Shown here one piece after another: positions 8,258 through 16,475 of a stretch of DNA of 22,180 bases; position 1 is the stretch's first letter; each line of letters opens with the position of its first letter. The position numbers and the translations under genes are program-made. The notes under the pieces were generated by a model. That model ran no database searches, was not told the origin of the DNA, and worked only from the letters and a program-made list of their open reading frames with translations. Origin of the DNA: Desulfamplus sp. (GTDB taxonomy: Bacteria; Desulfobacterota; Desulfobacteria; Desulfobacterales; Desulfobacteraceae); assembly GCA_015232935.1 (NCBI GenBank), contig JADFYT010000010.1, positions 1 to 22,180 on the forward strand. Reading direction: 5' to 3'.

Positions 8258-8286
8258 TCAGTCTAAAATAGATTGAAATTTTTTTA
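8258..8286 (+). terminator. Rho-independent terminator after the 98-aa gene
   Basis: TCAGTCTA (8258-8265), loop AAA and TAGATTGA (8269-8276) form an 8-bp stem with one G-U pair. It is followed by AA and seven T's (8279-8285). It lies 15 nt after the stop codon. The stem is AU-rich, so efficiency may be modest. Confidence 0.6.
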
Positions 8287-8321
8287 TCCCCTCATTTCAT
8301 CATAAAGTGGCTATAAAAGAA

Positions 8322-8364
8322 ATATCCTGAACCGGCTCAGGAAAATTGATCCGGTTCAGGATAT
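8322..8364 (-). terminator. Strong inverted repeat, probable terminator in the convergent gap
   Basis: A perfect 14-bp inverted repeat, ATATCCTGAACCGG at 8322-8335 and its complement at 8351-8364, encloses a 15-nt loop. Read on the minus strand it is followed by TTCTTTTATAG, so it probably terminates the chemotaxis gene, whose stop lies 120 nt upstream on that strand. It can also fold on the plus strand as a backup terminator. A second small hairpin (6-bp stem TGCTGG/CCAGCA, 8406-8421) lies between it and the gene. Confidence 0.6.
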
Positions 8365-8483
8365 CATTTCAATTTCAGCGTTTTGCGTATCGGGCTGGAT
8401 ATGCTTGCTGGACAGCCAGCATAGATGCCCGGCACCTTAGTTTCAAAAGAAGTCACATTTCAGTTGATCTCGTACCTTCCTTC

Positions 8484-10502
8484 TCATACCTTGAATTTTC
8501 CCACTATGGCATTAAGAGACCTGGACATCCCGTTTAGGTTTTCCGCACTCAATTTAACCTGACTGCTGCTATTTGAGATTTGTTCCGCAGCACTGTTTAC
8601 CTGGGCTATCTCGCTTGTAATGTCCTGGGCAACAGAAGAGCTTTGACTTATGTTTTCATTCACCTCCTGTATCCCTGTGGAAACCTGATTTATATTCCCG
8701 CTTATCTCGCTTGTGGCAGCAGATTGTTCTTCAACAGCAGCAGCAATTGAAGAGACTATCTCATTGACCCCATTGATCACACCGGATATCTGATCAATCT
8801 CTTTAATACTCAGATCTGTCATGCTCTGGATGCCGTCAATCTGATTTTTAATATCAAGGGTAGCCTGGGCAGTCTGGTTGGAAAGCTCTTTAATCTCATT
8901 TGCCACAACAGCAAAACCCTTGCCTGCCTCCCCTGCTCTGGCTGCCTCAATAGTTGCATTCAATGAGAGAAGTTTGGTCTGATCTGAAATCTCCTTGATT
9001 GTTTCGGTAACCTTGCCAATCGCCTGAGCAGCTTTGCCAAGCTCTGACATTCTGTTGAAAGCACTTCTGGATTTGTCAACTGCGTCATGGGAAATACTTC
9101 TTGCCTTTTCCGCGTTCTGGGCTATTTCATTTATGGTAGAATTCATCTCTTCAGCCGCTGATGCGACCATATTGGTATTTGTAGAAGATTGCTCCATTGC
9201 GGCAGCAACATTGCTTATATTGGAACTCATCTCTTCTGCGGCAACCGCAACATTGGTTGCTCTGGTCGCTGTGTTTTTGGCACCAGAAGATAACTCTAAC
9301 GCAATCGAGGAAAGCTGTGTTGACGAGTCATCAACCTTTTTTGAATTCTCCATAATCCGCCTGATGATATCCTGAAGCTTTTCCATGAATGTGTTGAACC
9401 ATATTGCCAATTCTCCGATCTCGTCTTTGCTGTTTACAGCAAGACGCATGGTAAGGTCTCCCTCTCCGGTCGCAATTTCTTTAAGCCCTTTGACAGCACT
9501 GTTTATGGGCATAAGCATGGATCTTGCCATAAAAAGGAACATAAGTACTGTAACGAAAACAGAAATAGCTGCAATAATCAGAGTCGAGTTTCGGATGGAA
9601 TTGACGGCAGCCATGAATTCATCAGAATTCTGGGTTGTTGCAATGTACCAGTCATTTATTCCTACAGGAGCATAGCCGGATACTTTATGAATACCTTGAA
9701 ACACATAGTCCGAGACACCGCTATCTCCAGATACCATCTTGTCTACAAAATCTTCCATTCCTTTGAGTTCACCCAGATTCAGAGCTAAAATATGCTTTTC
9801 AACAGGATGCGCAATGACCAGGCCATCTTTGTTGAGCATGTATCCATACCCTGTAGTACCTATTTTGCGATCGGAAATCAGCTTTGTGAAATATTCGATT
9901 CTGACAACAATGCAAAACGTTCCTTCTATAGTGTTTTCCGAGGATTTTACAGGGGCACATATAACGGAAACAATTTCATTGGTAGCTTTTGAACGGACGG
10001 CAGATCCAATGGACACATCGCCTGAAGAGATGCTCTTTTGGAAATAATCCCGTTCCGCTACATTAATGCCTGAATAATTTTTTCCACCTTGCCCCCCACC
10101 TGTCATGCTGCCTGTAAATATGTTGCCTTTTGCGTCAGTTGCAAAAATCCCCTCATAATTTTGACCCATGCGTTCAATAGTTTTTTGCAGATTCGCGTTA
10201 ATATTTGACAGATCAAGGTTTTCTCCCCTGTTTTGTAATGTAACCGCATCGAGAACCAGCTTTTTTTCTGCAAGAATTCTTGCTTTTACAAATTCAGATT
10301 CAATGATTTCTCTTGTAAGCATGGCAAGATCTTTAGCTATGCCCTCCACTTGCAGCTCAGACATTGTGGTCAATGCGGTGGTGGTTTTTGTCATGGAAAC
10401 CAGTCCTACAATAACAAGAGGCATTAAAACCGCAAAAATACCTCCGGCAATAAGTTTAAAACGCAAAGAGTGGTACATTTTTGTTTTTTTTATATCTGTC
10501 AT
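8484..10502 (-). CDS. Methyl-accepting chemotaxis protein with periplasmic Cache sensor
   Basis: Membrane chemoreceptor that relays ligand binding to CheA/CheW. Of 672 residues, 14-36 form the first membrane helix and about 40-300 a periplasmic double-Cache type sensor (NVAERDYFQKSISSGDVSIG at 147-166; YMLNKDGLVIAHP at 221-233). Residues 306-327 are the second helix, 328-381 a HAMP linker (PINSAVKGLKEIATGEGDLT) and about 400-672 the cytoplasmic signalling coiled coil. The highly conserved hairpin tip is at about 505-545 (LSLNATIEAARAGEAGKGFA). Glu/Gln-rich methylation helices (AAEEMSS, AAAMEQSS, AAAVEEQSAATSEI) flank it. There is no C-terminal CheR-docking pentapeptide. AAGGAG eight bases before the ATG fixes the start. 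Cache receptors typically sense small organic acids or amino acids; the ligand here is unknown. Confidence 0.95.
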   Translation of the reverse strand: MTDIKKTKMYHSLRFKLIAGGIFAVLMPLVIVGLVSMTKTTTALTTMSELQVEGIAKDLAMLTREIIESEFVKARILAEKKLVLDAVTLQNRGENLDLSNINANLQKTIERMGQNYEGIFATDAKGNIFTGSMTGGGQGGKNYSGINVAERDYFQKSISSGDVSIGSAVRSKATNEIVSVICAPVKSSENTIEGTFCIVVRIEYFTKLISDRKIGTTGYGYMLNKDGLVIAHPVEKHILALNLGELKGMEDFVDKMVSGDSGVSDYVFQGIHKVSGYAPVGINDWYIATTQNSDEFMAAVNSIRNSTLIIAAISVFVTVLMFLFMARSMLMPINSAVKGLKEIATGEGDLTMRLAVNSKDEIGELAIWFNTFMEKLQDIIRRIMENSKKVDDSSTQLSSIALELSSGAKNTATRATNVAVAAEEMSSNISNVAAAMEQSSTNTNMVASAAEEMNSTINEIAQNAEKARSISHDAVDKSRSAFNRMSELGKAAQAIGKVTETIKEISDQTKLLSLNATIEAARAGEAGKGFAVVANEIKELSNQTAQATLDIKNQIDGIQSMTDLSIKEIDQISGVINGVNEIVSSIAAAVEEQSAATSEISGNINQVSTGIQEVNENISQSSSVAQDITSEIAQVNSAAEQISNSSSQVKLSAENLNGMSRSLNAIVGKFKV

Positions 10503-10893
10503 AATAACTTCTCCTTTTAATAGTTGACTGTTTTGGATAGTGTTGATAATTTTGCCAAATCAATATTACAATTGTAGACAGTGCAGAATAATACAAGATA
10601 AATTACAATTTTTTAATAACATTGGTCAAGACAATTTAATAATTATGTCAAAAACATTCCATCAAATGTTATTTCATACAAAGGAACAATTTTACAAAAT
10701 GGAAAAAACAACTCAAACAAAAGGCTATCTCGCTGTAAAAGCACCACTTCCAGGGCTTGATGATTCTGAAGGAGAAAGCTCAAGAAAATATCATGGGAGA
10801 ATGCGGCAGATTTTTTTGCCATAGAGACTAAAATCGAGCATTGACAGAACACCCGTTTAAACAAACTTAACAGCATCAAAAGGAGATCAAAAA
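10503..10893. other. AT-rich intergenic region between divergent genes (391 nt)
   Basis: Separates the divergently transcribed chemoreceptor and flavoprotein genes. It must hold promoters for both. A possible minus-strand promoter is GGTCAA (10624-10629; TTGACC on the minus strand) with TAATTT (10600-10605) at 18 bp. On the plus side a perfect TTGACA (10841-10846) has no good -10 partner. A plus-strand frame from an ATG near 10699 to a TAG at about 10822 could give a 41-residue peptide (GYLAVKAPLPGLDDSEGESS), but its RBS is poor and I recognise no homology. A small AACATT/AATGTT hairpin sits near 10652-10669. Confidence 0.5.
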
Positions 10894-11529
10894 ATGAAGG
10901 TTCTTGCATTTAACGGAAGCCCAAGAAAAAAGGGAAATACTGCGGGGTCATTGAATACAGTGATTGCTGAACTTGAAAAAGAGGGTATTGAAACCGAGAT
11001 GATCCATGTTGGCAAGGAGAATATTCGTGGCTGTGTTGCCTGTTATACCTGTGCTAAAAAGCAGAATGAAAGATGTGCCCTTGAAGATGATCCGGTAAAT
11101 GACTGGATTCAGAAGATGAAGGCTGCTGACGGCATTCTTATTGGCTCTCCTGTCTATTTTTCAGGAGTCTCCGGGACCATGAAGTGTTTTCTTGACAGGG
11201 CTTTTTTTGTGATATCTGTAAACAACGGGCTGCTGCGACACAAGGTAGGGGCAGCGGTTGCTGCTGTAAGGCGTTCAGGCGGAGTTCCAACCATAGACTC
11301 TTTAAACCACTATCTTCTCTATTCTGAAATGATGATACCAAGTGCCAACTACTGGAATGTTGCCCACGGGATGAACCCCGGAGAGATGGAGCAGGATGGG
11401 GAGGGCAAGCAGATAATGTCTGTTCTTGGAAAAAACATGGCCTGGCTGATGAAGTTAATGGAGGTTGGGAAAAAAGAGGTTCCGGCACCTGAGCAGGCCG
11501 TTAAAACAATGACCAATTTTATAAGATAG
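10894..11529 (+). CDS. Flavodoxin-fold NAD(P)H-dependent FMN reductase / iron-sulfur flavoprotein
   Basis: A 211-residue cytoplasmic protein of the NADPH-dependent FMN reductase family. The FMN phosphate loop is NGSPRKKGNT (7-16) and the flavin-ring loop GSPVYFSGVSGTMK (84-97). Cys47, Cys50, Cys53 and Cys61 form a CX2CX2CX7C motif, matching the compact cluster motif of archaeal and bacterial iron-sulfur flavoproteins (Isf), which bind a [4Fe-4S] cluster near the flavin and can reduce O2 or H2O2 in anaerobes. AAGGAG precedes the ATG. The C-terminal half (KVGAAVAAVRRSGG, MIPSANYWNVAHGMNPGE) is typical of the family. The physiological donor and acceptor are not evident; an oxidative-stress role is inference. 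Confidence 0.88.
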   Translation: MKVLAFNGSPRKKGNTAGSLNTVIAELEKEGIETEMIHVGKENIRGCVACYTCAKKQNERCALEDDPVNDWIQKMKAADGILIGSPVYFSGVSGTMKCFLDRAFFVISVNNGLLRHKVGAAVAAVRRSGGVPTIDSLNHYLLYSEMMIPSANYWNVAHGMNPGEMEQDGEGKQIMSVLGKNMAWLMKLMEVGKKEVPAPEQAVKTMTNFIR

Positions 11530-11533
11530 CACA

Positions 11534-11668
11534 ATTTCCCCCTCTCTGCTAAGTAATAGTATAAAAGTTTCTTCCTGTCATTCAAATCATAATTATTTGA
11601 TATCATTATCATATTAAGATATGCATATAGGTAAAAACTTTAGCATGGGTACTTATAGAGGGGGAAAT
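11534..11668. mobile_element. Candidate MITE-like palindromic element (135 bp)
   Basis: A perfect 12-bp inverted repeat, ATTTCCCCCTCT at 11534-11545 and its complement at 11657-11668, bounds 135 bp. Complementarity continues imperfectly inward: TAAGTA and AAAGTTT motifs occur in the left arm and, reversed, in the right arm, giving arms of about 40 nt. The centre is very AT-rich with small palindromes (TCAAAT/ATTTGA). It codes for nothing and lies between two convergent genes. No target-site duplication is obvious. It could instead be a long-armed bidirectional terminator; copy number in the genome would decide. Confidence 0.4.
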
Positions 11669-11684
11669 CTGTTCAGGGTAAATT

Positions 11685-11718
11685 CTCAATAAATCAGGTT
11701 TTGAAACTCAATAAATCA
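11685..11718. repeat. 12-bp direct repeat at the 3' end of the methyltransferase gene
   Basis: CTCAATAAATCA occurs at 11685-11696 and 11707-11718, 22 bp apart. The second copy encodes the last codons and stop of the methyltransferase (minus strand), so the first is a duplicated gene tail just beyond the stop. Confidence 0.6.
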
Positions 11719-13246
11719 ACTGTTTTACGACTGGTAACTGTCTTTGTGCAAATACGCGGGCAATCTCTGTAAGCTCTTCTAAGTTCTCTTCAGGTTTTTC
11801 AAGTACCTTGCCATCTTTTATAACCCTTTGATTTTGTGCCGCAAGAATGTTCCACGCAAAGGCCGCCCACTCGTCATGATTCTTTTTGCCGTTATTGATA
11901 GCCAGCATGAAGAGCTGCTGAAAACGCCCCACAGCAACAGCTCCGCCTGTGACAGGGCTTGCCAGAAAACTTATATCTCCTGTAAATCGGGCTTTGTCTA
12001 TAAGATATCTGTTGATTTTTTCAGTGTGTTTTTTTGCCGCCTTGATTTCCGCGGGATCCTGAGCCGGCAGAACGGCTCCATTGCCAACAAGAACCATTAC
12101 AGCCTGAACAGCCTGTGCATACTGCACCCCTTTATCTCTGACCGCCTGTTCAATCTGGCCCAGAGTTTTTGGCTGATAGTCTTCCAGTGCCTCCAAAACC
12201 GGCAGATAGATTGCCTTCTGCATCTCGGCCTCACCAAGCGCACCGTTTATCTTCAATGATATATTGGCTCTTGGCTTGACCATCACAACCTTCTGATCAA
12301 GCAGCTTCTCCGCCTGTTCCAGCGGAAAGAGACGTCGTGCCCCTTTTACCCAGTAGTCCCTTCTGAACTGCTGATTGACACAAAAATCACGTACCATTTC
12401 CCTGAATATCGGATCAGGAATCTGCTGAAGAAGAGCCTGCTGGTCACTTGAAAGATTGAGTGCATCGACATGATCAAAAAAATGTGCGGAGCATGCATAT
12501 GTCATCTTGGCCGAAGTCAGCCAGTCAGCCATGCGATCCACAGACATAGGCTCCCAGTCCTGATTAAAATACTCATGAGCGAGATAGTTGCGGTTCTGCT
12601 CCTTCATCTTTTTAAGCCTCTCATTCACCTGGGGAAGAAATCGTGAATACAACGGGTTGGCAGCCATAAGTTTCTCGGCAAAGGCAAGTGCTCCATCAAC
12701 ACGGCTTACACTGCCCTGCCCTTTTGACCCCATAACCTCGGCATGTCTCACAAAAAGGTCCCTGAGCGGTATAATGGTAGCCCATCCGGGCTGGGTGTTA
12801 TAGCTTACATAAAACACACCCCCGACTTTAAGTTTGCGTCTCAGAAAATCGACTATTATTGATCTGTTTTCATCCGAGATCCAGCTCCAGGTTCCATGCA
12901 TGCCGATAAAATCAAATTCAGGAAGATCATCTCGATTACAGAACTCAGCAAACGAGTGGTCATAAAGATTGGCTCCGGATCCTGAGACAGTTGCCAATTC
13001 CCTTCCAAATCCTGCCTGCAGGGGATTAAAATCCGTTCCATACCACTTCCATCTGGACGCTCCTGCCGCCGCATTGATATTGACACTTATTCCCTGCCCA
13101 AAAGCAAGCTCACAGGCGTTTCCCCCATCAGGAAATACAAGTCCGGCATTCAGGAAAGCCATCCGGCTAACAAGAGGATTGAGTTCAGTATAATAGCCAT
13201 AAGTATAACCAATATCAGTAACATATCCTGAAGTCCAATCAGACAT
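11708..13246 (-). CDS. Class I SAM-dependent methyltransferase with C-terminal regulatory domain
   Basis: A 512-residue protein. The N-terminal Rossmann-type methyltransferase domain (about 40-165) has motif I ACELAFGQGISV (44-55), an acidic loop GTDFNP (70-75) and a post-motif FDFIGMHGTWSWI. The middle region carries the hallmark YLAHEYFNQDWEPM (221-234) of the predicted methyltransferase regulatory domain (MethyTransf_Reg, PF10119). A C-terminal region of mostly helices follows, probably a winged-helix module. Such proteins occur beside polysaccharide or cell-surface biosynthesis genes, but the substrate is unknown. The RBS (AAGGAA, about 12 nt from the ATG) is weak. It is the last of the minus-strand gene series and its end carries a short duplicated tail. 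Confidence 0.85.
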   Translation of the reverse strand: MSDWTSGYVTDIGYTYGYYTELNPLVSRMAFLNAGLVFPDGGNACELAFGQGISVNINAAAGASRWKWYGTDFNPLQAGFGRELATVSGSGANLYDHSFAEFCNRDDLPEFDFIGMHGTWSWISDENRSIIVDFLRRKLKVGGVFYVSYNTQPGWATIIPLRDLFVRHAEVMGSKGQGSVSRVDGALAFAEKLMAANPLYSRFLPQVNERLKKMKEQNRNYLAHEYFNQDWEPMSVDRMADWLTSAKMTYACSAHFFDHVDALNLSSDQQALLQQIPDPIFREMVRDFCVNQQFRRDYWVKGARRLFPLEQAEKLLDQKVVMVKPRANISLKINGALGEAEMQKAIYLPVLEALEDYQPKTLGQIEQAVRDKGVQYAQAVQAVMVLVGNGAVLPAQDPAEIKAAKKHTEKINRYLIDKARFTGDISFLASPVTGGAVAVGRFQQLFMLAINNGKKNHDEWAAFAWNILAAQNQRVIKDGKVLEKPEENLEELTEIARVFAQRQLPVVKQLIY

Positions 13247-13307
13247 AGTTTAAAAATTCCTTTTTTCATAGTTTCTTAATTTGAGGTAATAGATGTATGC
13301 TCATTAT

Positions 13308-13931
13308 TTACCATTTGATGTAACGTTGAAAAATAGAGCCGAAATCATAGTTTTGAATTTCATCTCTTCGAGCATTATAATGTATCTCAACCTGATCAAT
13401 AGTTTGATTGATTATATCAGGAAGATTCAAAACAACTTGCTCTGTAAGCTCCCTGAGAACAAACATTTTATTGATAGCTGTATGAGTATGGTCTAAAGTT
13501 GTCATATATTTCTGGATATCTTTACATTTTTCTGAAATTATAAAAAGCACCTTATATGTATCTCTAATCCACTCTATCTGCTTTTTGTCAATATCAATGG
13601 AGATATCTTCTTCTCCAGCCTTGAATTTAAGCTCCGCATCAAGATCAACTGTGCCAGCAGTTTCAAGACGCACATTACTTATGGGATAGTGTCTATAAAG
13701 ATATCGTTTTAAGGTCTTTTTTTTGCTCAGTGCACTCTTTCCATCCAGATGAATAAAAGCTCTATTGGTAAAGCAGTATTCATCAGTCTTTGATTTGATT
13801 ACAACAAAAATTTTCTCATTATCTTCACTAAAAACATATTCATCAATATCGGTCTTATCAAAATCCTTTTCCTCAATGATTTTGCCAAGATCGCTCAAGC
13901 CAAGTACATCGGAAGCTAAATTTCTAAACAT
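13308..13931 (-). CDS. Bacterial PH-domain protein, YvbH-like
   Basis: A 207-residue soluble protein. Residues 1 to about 125 form a bacterial pleckstrin-homology domain (MFRNLASDVLGLSDLGKIIE, DEYCFTNRAFIHLDGKSALS, YPISNVRLETAGTVDLD). The helical C-terminal part (about 126-190) corresponds to the extension found in Bacillus YvbH. PH-domain proteins of this type form oligomeric rings; their cellular role is unsettled, with membrane-stress and scaffolding roles proposed. An AAGGAGAAGG just before the ATG supports the start. It lies 99 nt after the branching-enzyme gene and 61 nt before the methyltransferase gene on the same strand, so it may be cotranscribed. No signal peptide or membrane segment is visible. 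The C-terminal tail beyond residue 190 is not conserved as far as I can tell. Confidence 0.85.
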   Translation of the reverse strand: MFRNLASDVLGLSDLGKIIEEKDFDKTDIDEYVFSEDNEKIFVVIKSKTDEYCFTNRAFIHLDGKSALSKKKTLKRYLYRHYPISNVRLETAGTVDLDAELKFKAGEEDISIDIDKKQIEWIRDTYKVLFIISEKCKDIQKYMTTLDHTHTAINKMFVLRELTEQVVLNLPDIINQTIDQVEIHYNARRDEIQNYDFGSIFQRYIKW

Positions 13932-14030
13932 ACCTTCTCCTTTTGCTAAATATAGTTTTACAGATAATTAAATTGGTGAAAATGCTGCCTGAGACCACTG
14001 GCAAAGGGGTTGTCTTACAAAAAAACAATT

Positions 14031-16475
14031 TTAAATTTCTTCAAGAAGAACAAGGGCACTTCTTGCAGGAAGATAGAGACTCAGGCGGTTTATCGCATTT
14101 TCACCGGAGAGCTCTTCACAGGTATGATTATCGCCGCATACATCACTCTTGTCATGGCATCGTCCAGCAGTGTGCAGTGTGAAATGCACCTGCCCTGCAA
14201 CAAGCCTTCCCTTGCCGCCATATCTTATTTCATCACTGTTCATCACTTCCCTGTATTTTCCGGCAGGTGCGTCTATCATGTAATCCTGAAAAGATCTCAA
14301 CGGGTTGAAGTTAAAAATAAAGACAAGGTTCCGGGTAGCAGTTTTTTGGGTATTAATTTTAATTGTTTGATCATCAACTTTAGTGCTCACAGCATTTCTT
14401 TTAAACGCAATAATCTTGTTTTCTTCGTGAATATGCAGAAGTCCCCCCTTTTTCATGTTAGCAAACCCCTTTTCCATATTCACAAACTGATGACTCCTTC
14501 CCAGAAACGGGTATCTTTTTGCAAGATTAATCATATCCTGATCAAACTGTGCAAGCATATGAAAATACAATTTATCATTATCCCTCAAAGACCACTGTCT
14601 GCGGGCAAAATGATATGACCATCGGTTGTGTGCCCCTGGAAAATCGATCCATTCCGGATGTCCAAACTCATTTCCCATGAAATTAAGATAGCCGTCTCCA
14701 GCAGTCGCAAGAGTTATAAGACGGACCATCTTGTGAAGAGCAACACCCCGAAAAGTGCGAACGGTCTGATACTCAGGACTCATGGCAGAGTAGATCTCAT
14801 CTCCCATCAGACGCATCATGATAGTCTGATCTCCCACAAGAGCCTGATCGTGGCACTCGGCGTAACTTATTGTCTTTTCGTCATCACGCCTGGCGTTAAG
14901 TTCATACCACAACTGCCCCAAAGGCCACTGTTCATCCTTGTACTCCTTTAGAAGTTTTATCCAGAAGTCGGGTATGCCCATCGCAAAACGGTAATCAAAA
15001 CCAATTCCACACATCTCTTCTTTGTGGTCCGTATTTTCTTCGGCACTCGCTTCAACACACATTTGAGGTGCGGCAAGTCCCGGGTATCCGCTTACATCTT
15101 CGGCAATGGTTATTGCAGAAGGCACCATCTTGTGAATCAAAGTGTTTGCAAGATAAAGATAACACAGGGCATCCAGGTCAACCCCTGAATTCAGGTCAAT
15201 TACCGGGTTGTGGTGATTCATAGAATGACTAAAAGTATCCAAAGCACTGCCTTCAGCACCATCTTCGATAAAATAGTCTGCATAGCCTGTAAAGGAACGC
15301 TCAATTCCGTGATCCTTGTAAAGCATGCTTGTAATGCCGTCAAAACGAAATCCATCAACATTATACTCTTCAAGCCAGTAACGGCAGTTGGATAACAAAA
15401 ACCTGACAACCATCTGCTTGCTGTAATCAAAACATCTTGAACCCCAGAGCCTGTGAAATCCTCGATCACCATCATGAAAAAACAGGGTAAGAGTTCCGTC
15501 AAACCGGCTCAAACCTTCCACCTCATTACTTACAGCATGAGAATGGACAATATCCATAATCACCTTGATACCAAATCCGTGGGCTGCATCAACAAGAGAT
15601 TTAAAATCATGAGGTGTTCCAAAGCGTGATGACAGGGCGAAAAAATTAGAGACATGATAGCCAAATGAACCATAATAGGGATGTTCCTGAACCGCCATAA
15701 GTTGTATGGCGTTATAACCGGCGTCTTTAATGCGTGGCAGGATATGCTGCTCAAATTCACGGAAACTCCCGACCCTGCCCTCCTCCTGAGCCATTCCTGC
15801 ATGAGCTTCATATATCAATAACGGTTCCTGAGATTGTGAATCAGAGGAGAATAAAGAGGAGTTTAAGTTTGAAGATTTGTTTGGACTTGAAGATTTGTTA
15901 AAATTTGAATTGTTCCACTTGTACTCAAATTCAGGATTCCAGACCTGAGCGTTAAAAATAAGAGTATCTGGATCCTGGACAACTCTTGTGGCACAACTTG
16001 GAATTCTGTCTCCCTCTGTGCTGTTCCCCTCCATGTTGTTCCAGAAGATTTTGAGCCGGTAGAGATCTCCATGCCTGAATGTATCTTCAAAAAAGGTTCT
16101 TTCCCATATTCCACTCTCTGACAACAGTTTTCCAGATTCATGATCCTTCTCTGACAAGGGTTTTTCCGATTCATGAGCCTTCTCCGGCAAGACACTTTCC
16201 GATTCATGATCCCTTTTGAAGAGCTTGAACCTCTCGTCAACTTTCCAGTCTGTCATCATGCCGATAATATAAACAGCCGTTGCATTTGGTGCCCACTCCC
16301 TGAATATCCAGCCTTTTCCATCAGACAGATGATGCAGCCCGAAAAAAAGGTGATAATCTGCAATATCATACAGTGAAGTACGACCGTTATCTGTAATAAG
16401 TCTTTCTCGTTGGCTTATATATTGATTCCTTTTTTCAATAACAGGAAGATATGGGAGCAAAAAAGGGTCGGTCAT
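14031..16475 (-). CDS. glgB: 1,4-alpha-glucan branching enzyme, eukaryote-like GH13_8 type
   Basis: Introduces alpha-1,6 branches into glycogen. An N-terminal CBM48 domain (about 35-180) is interrupted by two low-complexity inserts. The GH13 barrel has region I DIVHSHA (308-314), nucleophile D379 in GFRFDG, acid/base E459 in ITIAEDVSG, and D543 in AECHDQALVGD. NFMGNEFGHPEWIDFPG (598-614) and GITSMLYKDHG are typical of the eukaryote-like branching enzymes rather than E. coli GlgB. The 814 residues exceed the roughly 670-700 usual for this subtype. The excess is explained by an 11-residue triple repeat (89-121), an Asn/Ser-rich linker (188-216) and a Cys/His-containing insert near 770-793. Its ATG overlaps the stop of the upstream Uma2 gene by one base (TGATG), so translation is coupled. 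Confidence 0.95.
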   Translation of the reverse strand: MTDPFLLPYLPVIEKRNQYISQRERLITDNGRTSLYDIADYHLFFGLHHLSDGKGWIFREWAPNATAVYIIGMMTDWKVDERFKLFKRDHESESVLPEKAHESEKPLSEKDHESGKLLSESGIWERTFFEDTFRHGDLYRLKIFWNNMEGNSTEGDRIPSCATRVVQDPDTLIFNAQVWNPEFEYKWNNSNFNKSSSPNKSSNLNSSLFSSDSQSQEPLLIYEAHAGMAQEEGRVGSFREFEQHILPRIKDAGYNAIQLMAVQEHPYYGSFGYHVSNFFALSSRFGTPHDFKSLVDAAHGFGIKVIMDIVHSHAVSNEVEGLSRFDGTLTLFFHDGDRGFHRLWGSRCFDYSKQMVVRFLLSNCRYWLEEYNVDGFRFDGITSMLYKDHGIERSFTGYADYFIEDGAEGSALDTFSHSMNHHNPVIDLNSGVDLDALCYLYLANTLIHKMVPSAITIAEDVSGYPGLAAPQMCVEASAEENTDHKEEMCGIGFDYRFAMGIPDFWIKLLKEYKDEQWPLGQLWYELNARRDDEKTISYAECHDQALVGDQTIMMRLMGDEIYSAMSPEYQTVRTFRGVALHKMVRLITLATAGDGYLNFMGNEFGHPEWIDFPGAHNRWSYHFARRQWSLRDNDKLYFHMLAQFDQDMINLAKRYPFLGRSHQFVNMEKGFANMKKGGLLHIHEENKIIAFKRNAVSTKVDDQTIKINTQKTATRNLVFIFNFNPLRSFQDYMIDAPAGKYREVMNSDEIRYGGKGRLVAGQVHFTLHTAGRCHDKSDVCGDNHTCEELSGENAINRLSLYLPARSALVLLEEI
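15853..15924 (-). repeat. 18-bp degenerate repeat encoding the Asn/Ser linker of GlgB
   Basis: Two clear 18-bp units (15871-15888 and 15889-15906, both starting GAAGATTTGTT on the plus strand) are flanked by degenerate ones. They encode NKSSNL/NKSSSP-like hexapeptides in the linker between the N-terminal domain and the GH13 barrel. Confidence 0.6.
16113..16211 (-). repeat. 33-bp x3 in-frame tandem repeat in glgB
   Basis: Three 33-bp units (16179-16211, 16146-16178, 16113-16145 in coding order) encode DHESESVLPEK, AHESEKPLSEK and DHESGKLLSES. On the plus strand each unit carries GATTCATGA followed by a CTTCTC-like segment. The insert lies inside the N-terminal CBM48-like domain after FKLFKR, at a loop that is short in homologues. 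Confidence 0.85.

Noticed and set aside
10540..10824. Plus-strand open frame of up to 94 codons between the chemoreceptor and the flavoprotein
   Set aside because: Only a non-ATG start at the 5' end, poor RBS, very AT-rich composition and no recognisable motif; a 41-codon subframe cannot be excluded.
10841..10846. Perfect TTGACA hexamer upstream of the flavoprotein gene
   Set aside because: No acceptable -10 hexamer at 16-18 bp; nearest candidates match TATAAT at one or two positions only.
11525..11680. Target-site duplication around the 135-bp palindromic element
   Set aside because: Flanks GATAGCACA and CTGTTCAGG share no direct repeat of useful length, so the mobile-element call stays tentative.
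14010..14618. Plus-strand frame of about 200 codons opposite the 3' end of glgB
   Set aside because: It is antisense to the strongly supported branching-enzyme sequence and shows no domain or ribosome binding site.
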